Below, in pieces: positions 27,128-36,470 of a stretch of DNA of 64,000 bases. The notes beneath the pieces are model-generated. The model did no database searches. It was not told the origin of the DNA and worked only from the letters and a program-made list of their open reading frames with translations. Each line of letters opens with the position of its first letter. Position 1 is the first letter of the stretch. Position numbers and translations under genes: made by a program. The DNA comes from Methylopumilus universalis (GTDB taxonomy: Bacteria > Pseudomonadota > Gammaproteobacteria > Burkholderiales > Methylophilaceae). The stretch lies in assembly GCF_006363895.1 (NCBI RefSeq), contig NZ_CP040953.1; one strand, 5' to 3'.

Positions 27128-27192
27128 TAAAAAGATTAAACGGAACCTTCAATAATAAAGCCTAACGCCCTGTAATTCAACAATTATTGAGC

Positions 27193-28473
27193 TTATTTAA
27201 GGACTTGAAAGACTTCTTTTGCGGCTTCAACCGTTTGATGAATGTCCTGATCTGTATGGGCTATAGATACGAAGCCTGCCTCGAATGCTGATGGGCCAAA
27301 GTAAAAACCTGACGTTAACATGTGATGGAAGAATTGATTGAAATGTTCTTTATTGCTTTTCATGATTTCATAGAAGCTTGTGGGCGCTTTTTCACTAAAA
27401 TAAATGCCGAACATACCGCCTACTGATTGCGCGCTGAATTTAACATCTAAATCATGTGCGGCTTTTGTTAAACCATCCACAAGTGATTTGGTTTTTTTCG
27501 TTAAGTCTTCGAAGAAATTCGGGGCTTGCACAAGTTTCAGTGTTGCAAGTCCTGCTGCAACTGCCACAGGGTTTCCAGACAATGTGCCCGCTTGATATAC
27601 CGCACCTATGGGGGCCAAACATTGCATAATATCGCGTCGTCCGCCAAAAGCACCCACGGGTAAACCACCACCAATCACTTTACCAAGTGTCGTTAAATCA
27701 GGCGTAATGCCATAAAGCGCCTGAGCGCCACCTATATTAACTCTGAAGCCTGTCATCACTTCATCAAAAATCAGTACCGCGCCATGTTTGGTGCATAACT
27801 CACGAAGTGTTTGTAAGAATTCCATGTGGGGAATAATAAGATTCATATTACCTACAACTGGCTCAATAATGACAGTTGCAATCGTGTCGCCTTTTTCTTT
27901 AAAGAGTGTTTTTAAAGCTTCGACATCGTTATAAGGTAACGTTAAGGTATGTTTTGCGACATCTTCTGGAACGCCTGCTGAGCTTGGTTCTCCAAAGGTT
28001 AAGAGTCCTGAACCTGCTTTAACTAATAGCGCATCTGCATGACCGTGATAACAACCTTCGAATTTAACTAAAGTATCTCGCTTGGTAAATCCTCGAGCGA
28101 CACGAATCGCACTCATGGTAGCTTCAGTGCCTGAACTCACGAGTCGCACTTGTTCAATACTAGGGACAAGTTTCACGAGTAATTCTGCCATCTCGAGCTC
28201 TCGTTTTGTTGGAGCGCCAAATGACAAACTATCGAAAGACGCTTCTTGAACGGCTTTTAAGACTTCTGGATGCGCATGGCCTAATATCATGGGGCCCCAG
28301 GAATTGATGTAGTCAATATATTCGCGCCCATCTTCATCCCATAATTTGCTACCTAAGCCTTTTTTGAAAAAAATTGGCGTACCGCCGACAGACTTAAATG
28401 CACGAACGGGAGAATTGACGCCCCCTGGAATAACTTTTTGTGAGCGTTCAAATAGCGTTTTATTTTGACTCAT
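27193..28473 (-). CDS. hemL: Glutamate-1-semialdehyde 2,1-aminomutase
   Basis: A 426-residue PLP enzyme forming 5-aminolevulinate in the C5 haem pathway. Sites: SSGTEATM for phosphate, YHGHAD at 142-147, FDEVMTGFR at about 236-244, and the Schiff-base Lys265 in TLGKVIGGGLPVGA, the hallmark of GSA aminomutase as against other class III transaminases. It is 6 bases downstream of thiE on the same strand, so probably in one transcript with thiDE. It is unrelated in role to the aminotransferase at 6441-7814, though the same fold. Confidence 0.97.
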   Translation of the reverse strand: MSQNKTLFERSQKVIPGGVNSPVRAFKSVGGTPIFFKKGLGSKLWDEDGREYIDYINSWGPMILGHAHPEVLKAVQEASFDSLSFGAPTKRELEMAELLVKLVPSIEQVRLVSSGTEATMSAIRVARGFTKRDTLVKFEGCYHGHADALLVKAGSGLLTFGEPSSAGVPEDVAKHTLTLPYNDVEALKTLFKEKGDTIATVIIEPVVGNMNLIIPHMEFLQTLRELCTKHGAVLIFDEVMTGFRVNIGGAQALYGITPDLTTLGKVIGGGLPVGAFGGRRDIMQCLAPIGAVYQAGTLSGNPVAVAAGLATLKLVQAPNFFEDLTKKTKSLVDGLTKAAHDLDVKFSAQSVGGMFGIYFSEKAPTSFYEIMKSNKEHFNQFFHHMLTSGFYFGPSAFEAGFVSIAHTDQDIHQTVEAAKEVFQVLK

Positions 28474-28479
28474 ATCGAT

Positions 28480-29106
28480 TTAATGAAACATCTTTAAAAA
28501 TGTTTCTGCAGTTTCCTTTATTGATTTAGCTTCGTAAAGACTTGTAATGACAGCGATCGCATCGATCCCTGTCTCAATTACATCATGAGCATTATTCACG
28601 GTGATGCCCCCAATTGCAACGATGGGGATATGTATTTCAGATTTAGCTTCTTTTAAAAGCGCTAAAGTAGCTCTTGGAGCGCTAGGTTTTGTGGGCGTTG
28701 GGAACATCGCGCCAAAAGCAACATAGCTCGCACCCTCTTTTTGGGCCTGTTTTGCACGACTTAATTGCTCATAACATGAGCTGCCAATGATGGCATCTTC
28801 GCCTAAAATGTGCCTAACTTCGGCGATATTGTCATCATTTACACCTAAATGAACACCATCAGCCTCCAAAATACGACACATCTCAACATCGTCATTTATA
28901 ATGCATGGCACACCATATTCACGACAAAGACGTAAAATAGCAGCACATTGCTGCATTTTAACGTCACGATCATGTATTTTACTGCGATATTGAACCATAA
29001 AAGCGCCACTTTCAATGACTAATTGCGTTTTATGGATAAGTGTATTTAAGTCCGCCATATCTGGAGTGATGGCGTATAAACCTTTAATGATGAATGAATC
29101 GCGCAT
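28480..29106 (-). CDS. thiE: Thiamine-phosphate synthase
   Basis: A 208-residue TIM-barrel enzyme coupling HMP-pyrophosphate with the thiazole phosphate to give thiamine monophosphate. Motifs: GLYAITPD at the start, VQYRSK (pyrophosphate), IINDD and HLGVNDDN, and the C-terminal IPIVAIGGI. The longest frame would add 24 residues within thiD; the ATG used here places YAIT near the N-terminus as in the family and leaves a 23-base overlap with thiD. Function is dependent on ThiD upstream and a separately encoded thiazole source. Confidence 0.93.
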   Translation of the reverse strand: MRDSFIIKGLYAITPDMADLNTLIHKTQLVIESGAFMVQYRSKIHDRDVKMQQCAAILRLCREYGVPCIINDDVEMCRILEADGVHLGVNDDNIAEVRHILGEDAIIGSSCYEQLSRAKQAQKEGASYVAFGAMFPTPTKPSAPRATLALLKEAKSEIHIPIVAIGGITVNNAHDVIETGIDAIAVITSLYEAKSIKETAETFLKMFH

Positions 29107-29923
29107 ATTCCAATTCATCATCATGAGCCCAGAAGAGTCGATCCGGAATAAATTGGCCCATACCAGGCTTATACCCATGCTTTAAAGACTGCCAAGTAAA
29201 GCGCTGTCCTTCTTGAATGGCTTCTTCTAATGTGGAACCTAATGCCATACAACCAGCAATGGCTGAAGCTAATGTACAACCTGAGCCGTGATAGCTGCCT
29301 ACTAATCTTTCCCAGTTGTAACTCTTCACCTTGCCGTTCTCGTTATATAAAGTATTAATAACTTCGGTAGTCACTTCATGGGTACCTGTAATTAAAGCCA
29401 GTTGGCACCCCGTATTAAGAAGTCGCTCAGCACACTCATCCAAACTTGCCTCACCAAAATCGTCACTATCTTTAAATACTAAGCGTCTTGCTTCAATGCT
29501 ATTCGGTGTAATAAGTGTGGCTTGAGATAACAATAAGTCTGACATCGCATTAATCATTTCATTGGTGACTAATGCGTCACCTCGCCCCGAGGCCAATACA
29601 GGATCGATGATGAGCGGGATCGTGGGATAGTCCGCCACAATTTCTGCAATCATAGCGATCGTTTCAACACTCCCTAATAAACCTAATTTAAATGCGGAGA
29701 CTTCCATGTCCTCTAATAAGGTACGTGCTTGATCATTCACCCAATCCGCATCGAAAGCCATCATGCTTTCAACGCCGGAGGTATCTTGCACGGTAATAGC
29801 TGTGGTGATAGACAAAGGATGGCAACCTAAACTAGCTAGTGTTAAAACGTCAGCTTGCAGTCCAGCTCCGCCCGTGGGGTCGGTCGCTGAAAATGTCATG
29901 ACGCATGGAGGATTTTTTTTCAT
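29084..29923 (-). CDS. thiD: Hydroxymethylpyrimidine/phosphomethylpyrimidine kinase
   Basis: A 279-residue ribokinase-like kinase that phosphorylates HMP and HMP-phosphate for thiamine synthesis. It shows FSATDPTGGAGLQADV at 11-26 (substrate side), TPNSIEA at 139-145, and the anion-hole/catalytic motif GSGCT at 213-217 with Cys216. Length is normal. It is the first gene of a thiD-thiE-hemL run and is preceded by a 160-base leader with a structured-looking GC-rich island, but no TPP-riboswitch consensus was recognised. Confidence 0.95.
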   Translation of the reverse strand: MKKNPPCVMTFSATDPTGGAGLQADVLTLASLGCHPLSITTAITVQDTSGVESMMAFDADWVNDQARTLLEDMEVSAFKLGLLGSVETIAMIAEIVADYPTIPLIIDPVLASGRGDALVTNEMINAMSDLLLSQATLITPNSIEARRLVFKDSDDFGEASLDECAERLLNTGCQLALITGTHEVTTEVINTLYNENGKVKSYNWERLVGSYHGSGCTLASAIAGCMALGSTLEEAIQEGQRFTWQSLKHGYKPGMGQFIPDRLFWAHDDELEYARFIHH

Positions 29924-29995
29924 GATTTACTATCTTATAGAACACATGGTTTTGGATAGTATTATGAATTAATTAAACACTCAAAAGTTTAGAGA

Positions 29996-30059
29996 GCAAA
30001 ATTATTTTTTTAAGGCAGATGACGCTGGTAATCCTCTGGGGAAGGTTTGCTACTTTTGC
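29996..30059 (-). promoter_or_regulatory. GC-rich, possibly structured leader upstream of thiD
   Basis: In the 163-base gap before thiD, a 6-base inverted repeat (GCAAAA ... TTTTGC) encloses an unusually GC-rich block at about 30015-30060 in otherwise AT-rich DNA. On the minus strand this would be a folded 5' leader of the thiD transcript. The TPP-riboswitch signature was looked for and not found. Function unknown; it could instead be the 3' end of the outer-membrane protein transcript. Confidence 0.3.
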
Positions 30060-30086
30060 GATATCAAAACTTATTTAAATATTTAT

Positions 30087-31811
30087 TTAAAACCCAATCA
30101 TGTAATTGACATAAAGCGATGTAGCACCTGTCGATTGGAATGGCAACTGTTGATAAGTGACCGTGCCTGATAGACGTTGTGCTTTAGTGACATCATAAAA
30201 AGCGCCCACACTTGCTACTGGACGAGTGCGTTTAATGTTTGAATTAAATGCGATTGGAGTCAAATCGCCAATATCAATATTGCTGGCAGTGAGGTTACCT
30301 ACTTTGTGATGAAGGTCTTGTTCAATACCTAAATTGGCTGTAAGTGTTGTTTTAGGTGTCACTTGATAATTGACTCGTGCACCCATTAAAGCGGTGGTTG
30401 AACGATCATTTAATGTGTCATATGCTAACGCATATTCTGCACCCGAGGACTCTGTATAACCATCTCGCTTAAGTTTTGTATATCTCAAACCAAAGTACGG
30501 GCGAACTAAGGTTTTATCTTGATATTGAAAAGCATAAGAGAGTTCCGCTAAATAACTTTGACTGTTTAGTTTAGCAGTCCCTGAACCTGCTTCACCTGTG
30601 TCGCCATAAGCTACCCGTGTTGTGGTGACGTCTTTATCTTGATAAGTATTGGCTAATCTTAATTGGTAGCCTAAACCACTTGCATCTTTATTCCATACCG
30701 CATAAAGACCCATTAAAGGATTCTTATTGGCAATATTAATTGAGCTTGGAGATTGAATATTGACATTCTGATCTAAGAAACCGCCAAAGCGAATATTAGG
30801 ATTCACTTTGTAACCTAAAGAAACAACAGCTGCAGATGCATTCGTTGCAGGATTATCAATCGTGGTATATCGACCACCGGCTGAAATACATAAACCTTTG
30901 GTGTCAAATAAATTACAGTCATGATTAAGACTTAAATTACTTGCGGCCACTTGTGAGTTATAAGCACCTCGGAGCTGATAGGCATAGAGCTGAAGGGATG
31001 CGTTGGTATCCCCAAGAGAAGGGGAAGAAGGAGAAAAATTGATAAAAGAAAGAAGCATCACGCCTTGAGTCAAACTTACAGTTTCCGCTTCCACACCACT
31101 GACTAATAAAATAGGACTTAAGATCGTATCTAAACTATTGAAAGAACCGAAAACAATTTTATATGTGCCTTGGGTATCGACTGTAAATGATTTTTTAACC
31201 CAGTCAGTAGCTCCAAAACTGTTAAGCACCCCAGTGCCAGAAGGATATCCAGGAGTTACGCCAGGAATAACAGAAGAAGCATCATTAGACTTACTCATGC
31301 GACTTAACATACTAAAACTTGTCAAAGTATTAGTAGTGTCGATCTTACTTAGCGCAAAGAATGTTCCATCTGTGTACGGTGAATAATCAGTATTTGCTGT
31401 AGCCCAATAGAAAGAATAGTTCGTATTTGATGATAAAGATATTTCTTTACCTAGATAAGCAAAATTAGTTGGTGTGAATCCCGCTAAAGTTGAAGGGGCT
31501 GGGTCTAAATAATTTGAAATTAGAGAGCTTTGAATTCCAAGATAAGAAGCTAGGCTATCAACGTTCGCTGAAGTGCTGGCTTGAATAACAGCGGCATAAG
31601 CACCAGGATCTGTAATAAAGTTATAGGACTGTTGACCAGTAAAACTATTAATGTCTATTAATCTGGTTCCGGTGAAGGTGGAATTACTTCCTACCGAAGT
31701 GAAGCCATTTCCAGAAGCTCCAGTAACTGAACTCACACTAAAATTTAGAACAGGCTCCGCGCGTAAATTAAAAAAAAGTCCAAATAAAAAAAGCCCAAAT
31801 AGTTTTTTCAT
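30087..31811 (-). CDS. Autotransporter-like outer-membrane beta-barrel protein
   Basis: A 574-residue secreted protein. A signal peptide (about 1-18, FFNLRA before EPVLNF) precedes a Ser/Thr/Asn-rich region up to about residue 290 with repeated short strands, compatible with a passenger. The last 275 residues alternate hydrophobic strands (GFLDQNVNI, YQLRLANTY, SYLAELSYAFQY, RPYFGLRYT) and end in the aromatic YMIGF typical of barrels inserted by BamA. The CNLFDTKGLC pair may be a disulfide loop at the barrel entrance. It could be an autotransporter or a simple barrel protein. Not part of an operon; a GC-rich leader for thiD lies downstream. Confidence 0.7.
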   Translation of the reverse strand: MKKLFGLFLFGLFFNLRAEPVLNFSVSSVTGASGNGFTSVGSNSTFTGTRLIDINSFTGQQSYNFITDPGAYAAVIQASTSANVDSLASYLGIQSSLISNYLDPAPSTLAGFTPTNFAYLGKEISLSSNTNYSFYWATANTDYSPYTDGTFFALSKIDTTNTLTSFSMLSRMSKSNDASSVIPGVTPGYPSGTGVLNSFGATDWVKKSFTVDTQGTYKIVFGSFNSLDTILSPILLVSGVEAETVSLTQGVMLLSFINFSPSSPSLGDTNASLQLYAYQLRGAYNSQVAASNLSLNHDCNLFDTKGLCISAGGRYTTIDNPATNASAAVVSLGYKVNPNIRFGGFLDQNVNIQSPSSINIANKNPLMGLYAVWNKDASGLGYQLRLANTYQDKDVTTTRVAYGDTGEAGSGTAKLNSQSYLAELSYAFQYQDKTLVRPYFGLRYTKLKRDGYTESSGAEYALAYDTLNDRSTTALMGARVNYQVTPKTTLTANLGIEQDLHHKVGNLTASNIDIGDLTPIAFNSNIKRTRPVASVGAFYDVTKAQRLSGTVTYQQLPFQSTGATSLYVNYMIGF

Positions 31812-31850
31812 GAAATGAGTGAAACACTGTTAATTTAATATTTTATACTG

Positions 31851-31879
31851 AATACGTAAAATTATCCTAAATACGTAAA
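31851..31879. repeat. Two direct copies of AATACGTAAA upstream of the autotransporter-like gene
   Basis: Identical 10-base copies start 19 bases apart (31851 and 31870), 40-70 bases upstream of the outer-membrane protein's start. Spacing near two helical turns suggests a tandem regulator site. The binding protein is unknown. Confidence 0.4.
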
Positions 31880-31919
31880 CTCAACTATCAAATATTCTTT
31901 AAGAAATTAACCAATACCC

Positions 31920-34127
31920 CTAAAAATCTAAGGGGTCTACATCAATCACCCATTTCACTTTCTGACCTAATTTATATTCACGTAAACAAGGCACCCAACC
32001 ATCTAGTAATTTTTGTAATGCAATACGAGAATTTGCCTGTAAAACCAATTGACCGCGTTCCATGCCTTTCAAACGTTCCATAATGGGGCGCACTGGATTA
32101 TAAACAGTCACGTGTGCACTTAAATTTTGGGCTTTTGTCATCGCTTCATTTAAGAATTGCATCACATGCGTTAATTGATGTGCCTCCGCTTTTAAAAGAA
32201 CGAGGAATGCAAAAGGGCTTAGCTCTGCCAATTCTCTTTCTTTTAAAAGCTCATTCGCAAAATGTTCATAGTCATGTGTTTTTAACGCTTCAAATATGGG
32301 GTGATTTGGAAATGCCGTTTGTATATAAACTTCGCCTTTGATATTCGCACGACCTGCGCGACCACTTACTTGCATCAATTGGGAAAACAAACGTTCACTT
32401 GCTCTAAAGTCGGGACTATATAAAGCCTGGTCCGTATCTAACACGCCAACTAAACTTAAATGCGGAAAGTCGTGACCTTTAGATAGCATTTGGGTGCCTA
32501 TCAAAATATCAATTTCACGATTTTTCATTTTTAAGAATAAATCATTGAGCGCTTCTTTCGTTTTTGTGGAGTCTCGATCTACTCTTAAAATGCGCGCTTC
32601 AGGAAAAAACTCTTTTATTGTTTCCTCAATACGCTGTGTGCCTAATCCTGTTGGATAAAGATCAGTATTGCCGCAAGACGGGCATTGCAGTGGCATTTTT
32701 TCATCATGGCCACAATGGTGACAACGTAATCGTTTTTGATTTAAATGCACCACTAAGCGGCTACTGCAACGATGGCAACGACCTGTCCACTGACATGATG
32801 AGCATAAAAGAACCGGTGCGAAGCCTCGCCGATTAATAAAAATAAGGCTTTGTTCTTTTTTATTTAAACGGTCCCGAATCGCTTCAACAAGATAAGGTGA
32901 GAAACCTTTTGTGACCGTCGACTTCGAAATATCAATACACTTAATTTCAGGGAGTGTTGAATCTAGAACCGCACGCGAAGTTAATTTTAGAAAGCCAAAT
33001 TTTTTAGCGTCTTTTGTTCTTGTAGCGTTAAACCAAGTCTCAAGCGATGGGGTTGCAGTGCCCATCACAATGGGAATATTTTCTGATTTTGCCCTAAAAA
33101 TTGCGACATCCCTTGCGTGATAACGTAAACCTTCTTGTTGCTTAAAGGATGCATCGTGCTCTTCATCAATGATGATGAGAGATAAATGTGGCATGGGTGT
33201 AAAAATACTTAAACGTGTCCCAATCACAATTTGAGCTGAACCCTCTTTAGCAAGACGCCAATGGGTTAAACGTTCGTTATCCGTTAAGTGGCTATGCAGT
33301 GTCACGAGTGTGTATTTTTCAAAGCGTGCTCTAAAGCGACTCTCAAGTTGCGGTGTTAAATTAATTTCAGGGACGAGTACCAGTACTTGTGCATGTTCTT
33401 TTTTTAACGCTTCTTCAATTAAACGAATATAGACCTCGGTTTTACCGCTTCCTGTAATGCCATAAAGTAACCAAGCTGCAAAAGTTTTATTTGTTTTTGA
33501 AATTTCATCGAATGCTTTTTTTTGTTCATCATTCAATGATGGAATAGGCGCTTGTATATAGACTTTATCGTCTAAGGTGATCTCTTTTTTTTCAATCCAA
33601 CCCAATTCATCCAATGTTTCAATTGATTTTTTCCAAGTACTACTGATCGATCGAAGGCTTGCTTCATCAAGGAGGGTCGCATCAATTAATGCCATCACGA
33701 TACGCTTTAGAATCGTTTGGCGAGGAGGCAGTTGATCAATGCCTAATGCAATGGCTTTGGGTGTTAAACGATATAGATATTTTTTCGCCATCGCCTTTGT
33801 GTTTATCTTTTTTAATCTGGATGGCACGGCGGACAAAATAGTTTGCCCTAAGGGATAGTGATAATACTGACTGCAGAATTGAAAAAGCTTAAAACTTTGC
33901 TCATCAAAAATCACTTCAGGATCTAAACGGATAATAGACTTTAATTTTTTAGATTCGATTGAGCTGGTATCAGAAATGCCGACCACGACACCGATCATTT
34001 TGCGGGCACCAAAAGGCACCACCACATACTGTCCAATTTGAGTATTGGGTTTATCCGTCCTATAGTCAAACACCCGATCGAGTGGCACATCGAGGGCGAC
34101 TTTGAGAATATGAAGTGCGTCAGTCAT
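31920..34127 (-). CDS. priA: Primosomal replication restart helicase PriA
   Basis: A 735-residue 3'-5' helicase that reloads the replisome at stalled forks. Walker A GITGSGKT at 223-230, Walker B IIIDEEHD, and eight cysteines in the zinc-binding insert (CSSCQWTGRCHRC, then CHHCG and CPSCG). The N-terminal 3'-end-binding domain and C-terminal VSGRAGRA helicase motif are present; length is normal. It is divergent from argS by 76 bases and stands alone on its strand. Confidence 0.97.
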   Translation of the reverse strand: MTDALHILKVALDVPLDRVFDYRTDKPNTQIGQYVVVPFGARKMIGVVVGISDTSSIESKKLKSIIRLDPEVIFDEQSFKLFQFCSQYYHYPLGQTILSAVPSRLKKINTKAMAKKYLYRLTPKAIALGIDQLPPRQTILKRIVMALIDATLLDEASLRSISSTWKKSIETLDELGWIEKKEITLDDKVYIQAPIPSLNDEQKKAFDEISKTNKTFAAWLLYGITGSGKTEVYIRLIEEALKKEHAQVLVLVPEINLTPQLESRFRARFEKYTLVTLHSHLTDNERLTHWRLAKEGSAQIVIGTRLSIFTPMPHLSLIIIDEEHDASFKQQEGLRYHARDVAIFRAKSENIPIVMGTATPSLETWFNATRTKDAKKFGFLKLTSRAVLDSTLPEIKCIDISKSTVTKGFSPYLVEAIRDRLNKKEQSLIFINRRGFAPVLLCSSCQWTGRCHRCSSRLVVHLNQKRLRCHHCGHDEKMPLQCPSCGNTDLYPTGLGTQRIEETIKEFFPEARILRVDRDSTKTKEALNDLFLKMKNREIDILIGTQMLSKGHDFPHLSLVGVLDTDQALYSPDFRASERLFSQLMQVSGRAGRANIKGEVYIQTAFPNHPIFEALKTHDYEHFANELLKERELAELSPFAFLVLLKAEAHQLTHVMQFLNEAMTKAQNLSAHVTVYNPVRPIMERLKGMERGQLVLQANSRIALQKLLDGWVPCLREYKLGQKVKWVIDVDPLDF

Positions 34128-34203
34128 AGTGTTAGTTTTTAAGGGGGGTCCATCAATTCTAAGTTAAAATAAACGCTTTAATCCTTACCTATCATTCTAA
34201 GAC

Positions 34204-35877
34204 GTGAAATCACATCTTCTACAATTATTGTTGCCCGTCGCACAATCGATACATCCTGAGATTTTAGCGAATTCTATTCAATTAGATCGTCCCAAATCGA
34301 TCGAACATGGAGATTTTTCAAGCAACCTAGCGATGGTGCTCGCAAAGAGTTTAAAAAAAAATCCTCGTGAATTAGCAACCCTCATTATTGAAAAGCTACC
34401 CGCCTCACCTTTAATTGAAAAAGTTGAAATTGCCGGTGCAGGTTTTATAAATTTCTATTTAAGTGATAAAGCACGTACCTTCATTATCCATGAGATTTTA
34501 AAAAGTCCTGAGGCTTACGGACAAAATACTTCGGGGCACAATGAAAAAGGCAAGCCCCAAAAAGTCCAAATTGAGTTTGTATCAGCCAATCCCACAGGCC
34601 CGCTTCATGTAGGCCATGGTCGAGGGGCTGCCATTGGGGACTCACTAGCGAGACTTCTAAAATTTAATGGCTGGGATGTGACTCGCGAATTTTATTACAA
34701 CGATGCGGGTGCGCAGATTGATAATCTTACAAAATCAGTGCATGCCAGGTGTCACAATATGGATCCCTCGGATCCTGCATTTCCTGCAGATGGTTATCGA
34801 GGTGAATATATTGTCGAAATCGCCAATGCTTTTTTGAACAAAAGTAGCATTGAATGTGAAGGTAAAACGATTCATGCGTCTGGCCTCATTGACGACATAG
34901 AATCTATTCAACAATTCAGTGTCGCTTATTTAAGACATGAACAAGATCAAGATTTAAATGCATTCCAAATTAAGTTTGATGTGTTCACTTTAGAATCTTC
35001 GTTCTACCAAAATGGTCACATTGAAAAAGTAGTCGCGTCTCTCATCAAAAATGGTTTTACCTATGAAGAAGACAATGCGCTTTGGTTAAAAACGACAGAG
35101 TTTGGTGATGACAAAAATCGTGTTATGAAAAAATCTGATGGGAGCTACACCTATTTTATTCCTGATGTGGCCTATCACTTCAATAAATGGGAACGTGGAT
35201 TTAAACGCGTCATCAATGAACAAGGTTCAGACCACCACAGCACGATTACAAGGGTCAGAGCAGGGCTTCAAGCTTTAAAAGCTGGCATTCCTGAAACTTA
35301 TCCTGAGTATGTGTTGCATCAAATGATCACAGTCATGAAAGGCGGGCAAGAAGTTAAGCTTTCTAAGCGTGCAGGAAGTTATGTCACATTGCGCGATTTG
35401 ATTGATGAAGTCGGTTGTGATGCTACACGCTACTTCTTAGTTGCTCGCAAACCTGATTCACAACTCGTCTTTGATATTGATTTAGCTAAAACACAAAATT
35501 CGGATAACCCTGTCTATTACATTCAATATGCGCATGCACGTATTGCAGGCGTTTTAAGACAATGGGGTGGAGATATCAATCAATTAAATCACGTTCATAT
35601 TGATGATCTTAAATCGACACAAGAACTGATCCTTATTAAACGCTTAAACGAATTTCCGGAAATAGTTTTACATGCCGGTGTTGAATTAGCACCACATACG
35701 ATTGCAACTTATTTAAAAGACTGTGCGGCCGATCTTCATAGCTATTATAATGACACTAAGTTTTTGGTTGAGAATGAAAATGAAAAGTTAGCCCGCTTAA
35801 GTCTCATCCGTGCCACACAAATTGTATTAAAAAATGGTCTATATCTTCTCGGTGTCAACGCTCCGGAAAATATGTAG
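34204..35877 (+). CDS. argS: Arginyl-tRNA synthetase
   Basis: A 557-residue class I synthetase that charges tRNA-Arg. It starts with GTG. The N-terminal additional domain is followed by the ATP motif PTGPLHVGHGRGAAIGD (HIGH-type), and the class I lysine motif is GQEVKLSKRAGSYVTL. The C-terminal anticodon-binding domain (DALR) ends at VLKNGLYLLGVNAPENM. Length is typical. It is the first gene of the run argS-SPOR-dsbA-SDR. Confidence 0.97.
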   Translation: MKSHLLQLLLPVAQSIHPEILANSIQLDRPKSIEHGDFSSNLAMVLAKSLKKNPRELATLIIEKLPASPLIEKVEIAGAGFINFYLSDKARTFIIHEILKSPEAYGQNTSGHNEKGKPQKVQIEFVSANPTGPLHVGHGRGAAIGDSLARLLKFNGWDVTREFYYNDAGAQIDNLTKSVHARCHNMDPSDPAFPADGYRGEYIVEIANAFLNKSSIECEGKTIHASGLIDDIESIQQFSVAYLRHEQDQDLNAFQIKFDVFTLESSFYQNGHIEKVVASLIKNGFTYEEDNALWLKTTEFGDDKNRVMKKSDGSYTYFIPDVAYHFNKWERGFKRVINEQGSDHHSTITRVRAGLQALKAGIPETYPEYVLHQMITVMKGGQEVKLSKRAGSYVTLRDLIDEVGCDATRYFLVARKPDSQLVFDIDLAKTQNSDNPVYYIQYAHARIAGVLRQWGGDINQLNHVHIDDLKSTQELILIKRLNEFPEIVLHAGVELAPHTIATYLKDCAADLHSYYNDTKFLVENENEKLARLSLIRATQIVLKNGLYLLGVNAPENM

Positions 35878-35891
35878 CTTAAAAGGTAAAT

Positions 35892-36461
35892 ATGGAAAAA
35901 GGTAAATCAGGTAGCTCTTTTATGAACGGCCTTTTTATGGGCATTCTTGTAGGTATTGGCTTATCTATTGGTATTACCGTTTTTATTACTAATGGTAAAA
36001 GTCCTTTTGTAAGTAAAGATACGAATGGCGCTTGTATTGAAATTCAGGGCGCTAAACCTGAGGGAGAAAACTCAGCAGATAATGCAATCCAAGATCAGCC
36101 GACTAAATTTGATTTTTATAACATCCTGCCTAATAACGATAAAGATATCTCAGATCGAGAAGCAACACAGGCTTTAAAAAATCCAGCGAGCATTCCACAA
36201 ATAGAAGTGTACTTTTATCAAATAGGTTCATTTAATACAGACAAAGATGCTGATAATACGAAAGCAAAATTGGCACTTTTAGGATTTGAGGCGGTCGTAC
36301 TTACAGCGCCTTCACAAAATAATGAAGTAGTCCATAAAGTACGAGTAGGTCCTTTGACAGATGATGCACAAATTATGAAAACAAAAAACGATCTCGTTAA
36401 AAATGGCTTTAAACCAATACTAGTGAGAGCAACACTTAACAACACGAATACAAATAATTAA
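35892..36461 (+). CDS. SPOR-domain membrane protein (FtsN-like)
   Basis: A 189-residue bitopic protein: an N-terminal membrane helix at about 13-34, a disordered acidic linker, and a C-terminal SPOR domain at about 103-180 (EVYFYQIGSFNTDKDADN through GFKPILVRA), which binds denuded septal peptidoglycan. The arrangement and the place after argS match FtsN-like proteins in betaproteobacteria. It starts 14 bases after argS, with an AAGG site. Assigning it as the division activator FtsN is plausible but unproven. Confidence 0.87.
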   Translation: MEKGKSGSSFMNGLFMGILVGIGLSIGITVFITNGKSPFVSKDTNGACIEIQGAKPEGENSADNAIQDQPTKFDFYNILPNNDKDISDREATQALKNPASIPQIEVYFYQIGSFNTDKDADNTKAKLALLGFEAVVLTAPSQNNEVVHKVRVGPLTDDAQIMKTKNDLVKNGFKPILVRATLNNTNTNN

Positions 36462-36470
36462 GGATATTTT

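Noticed and set aside
29107..29178. 24-residue N-terminal extension of ThiE
   Set aside because: The extra residues are a shadow of thiD; the internal ATG fits the family N-terminus.
29924..30086. TPP riboswitch upstream of thiD
   Set aside because: The element has an ACCAGCG-like piece but lacks CUGAGA and the rest of the TPP core, so the leader is left unassigned.
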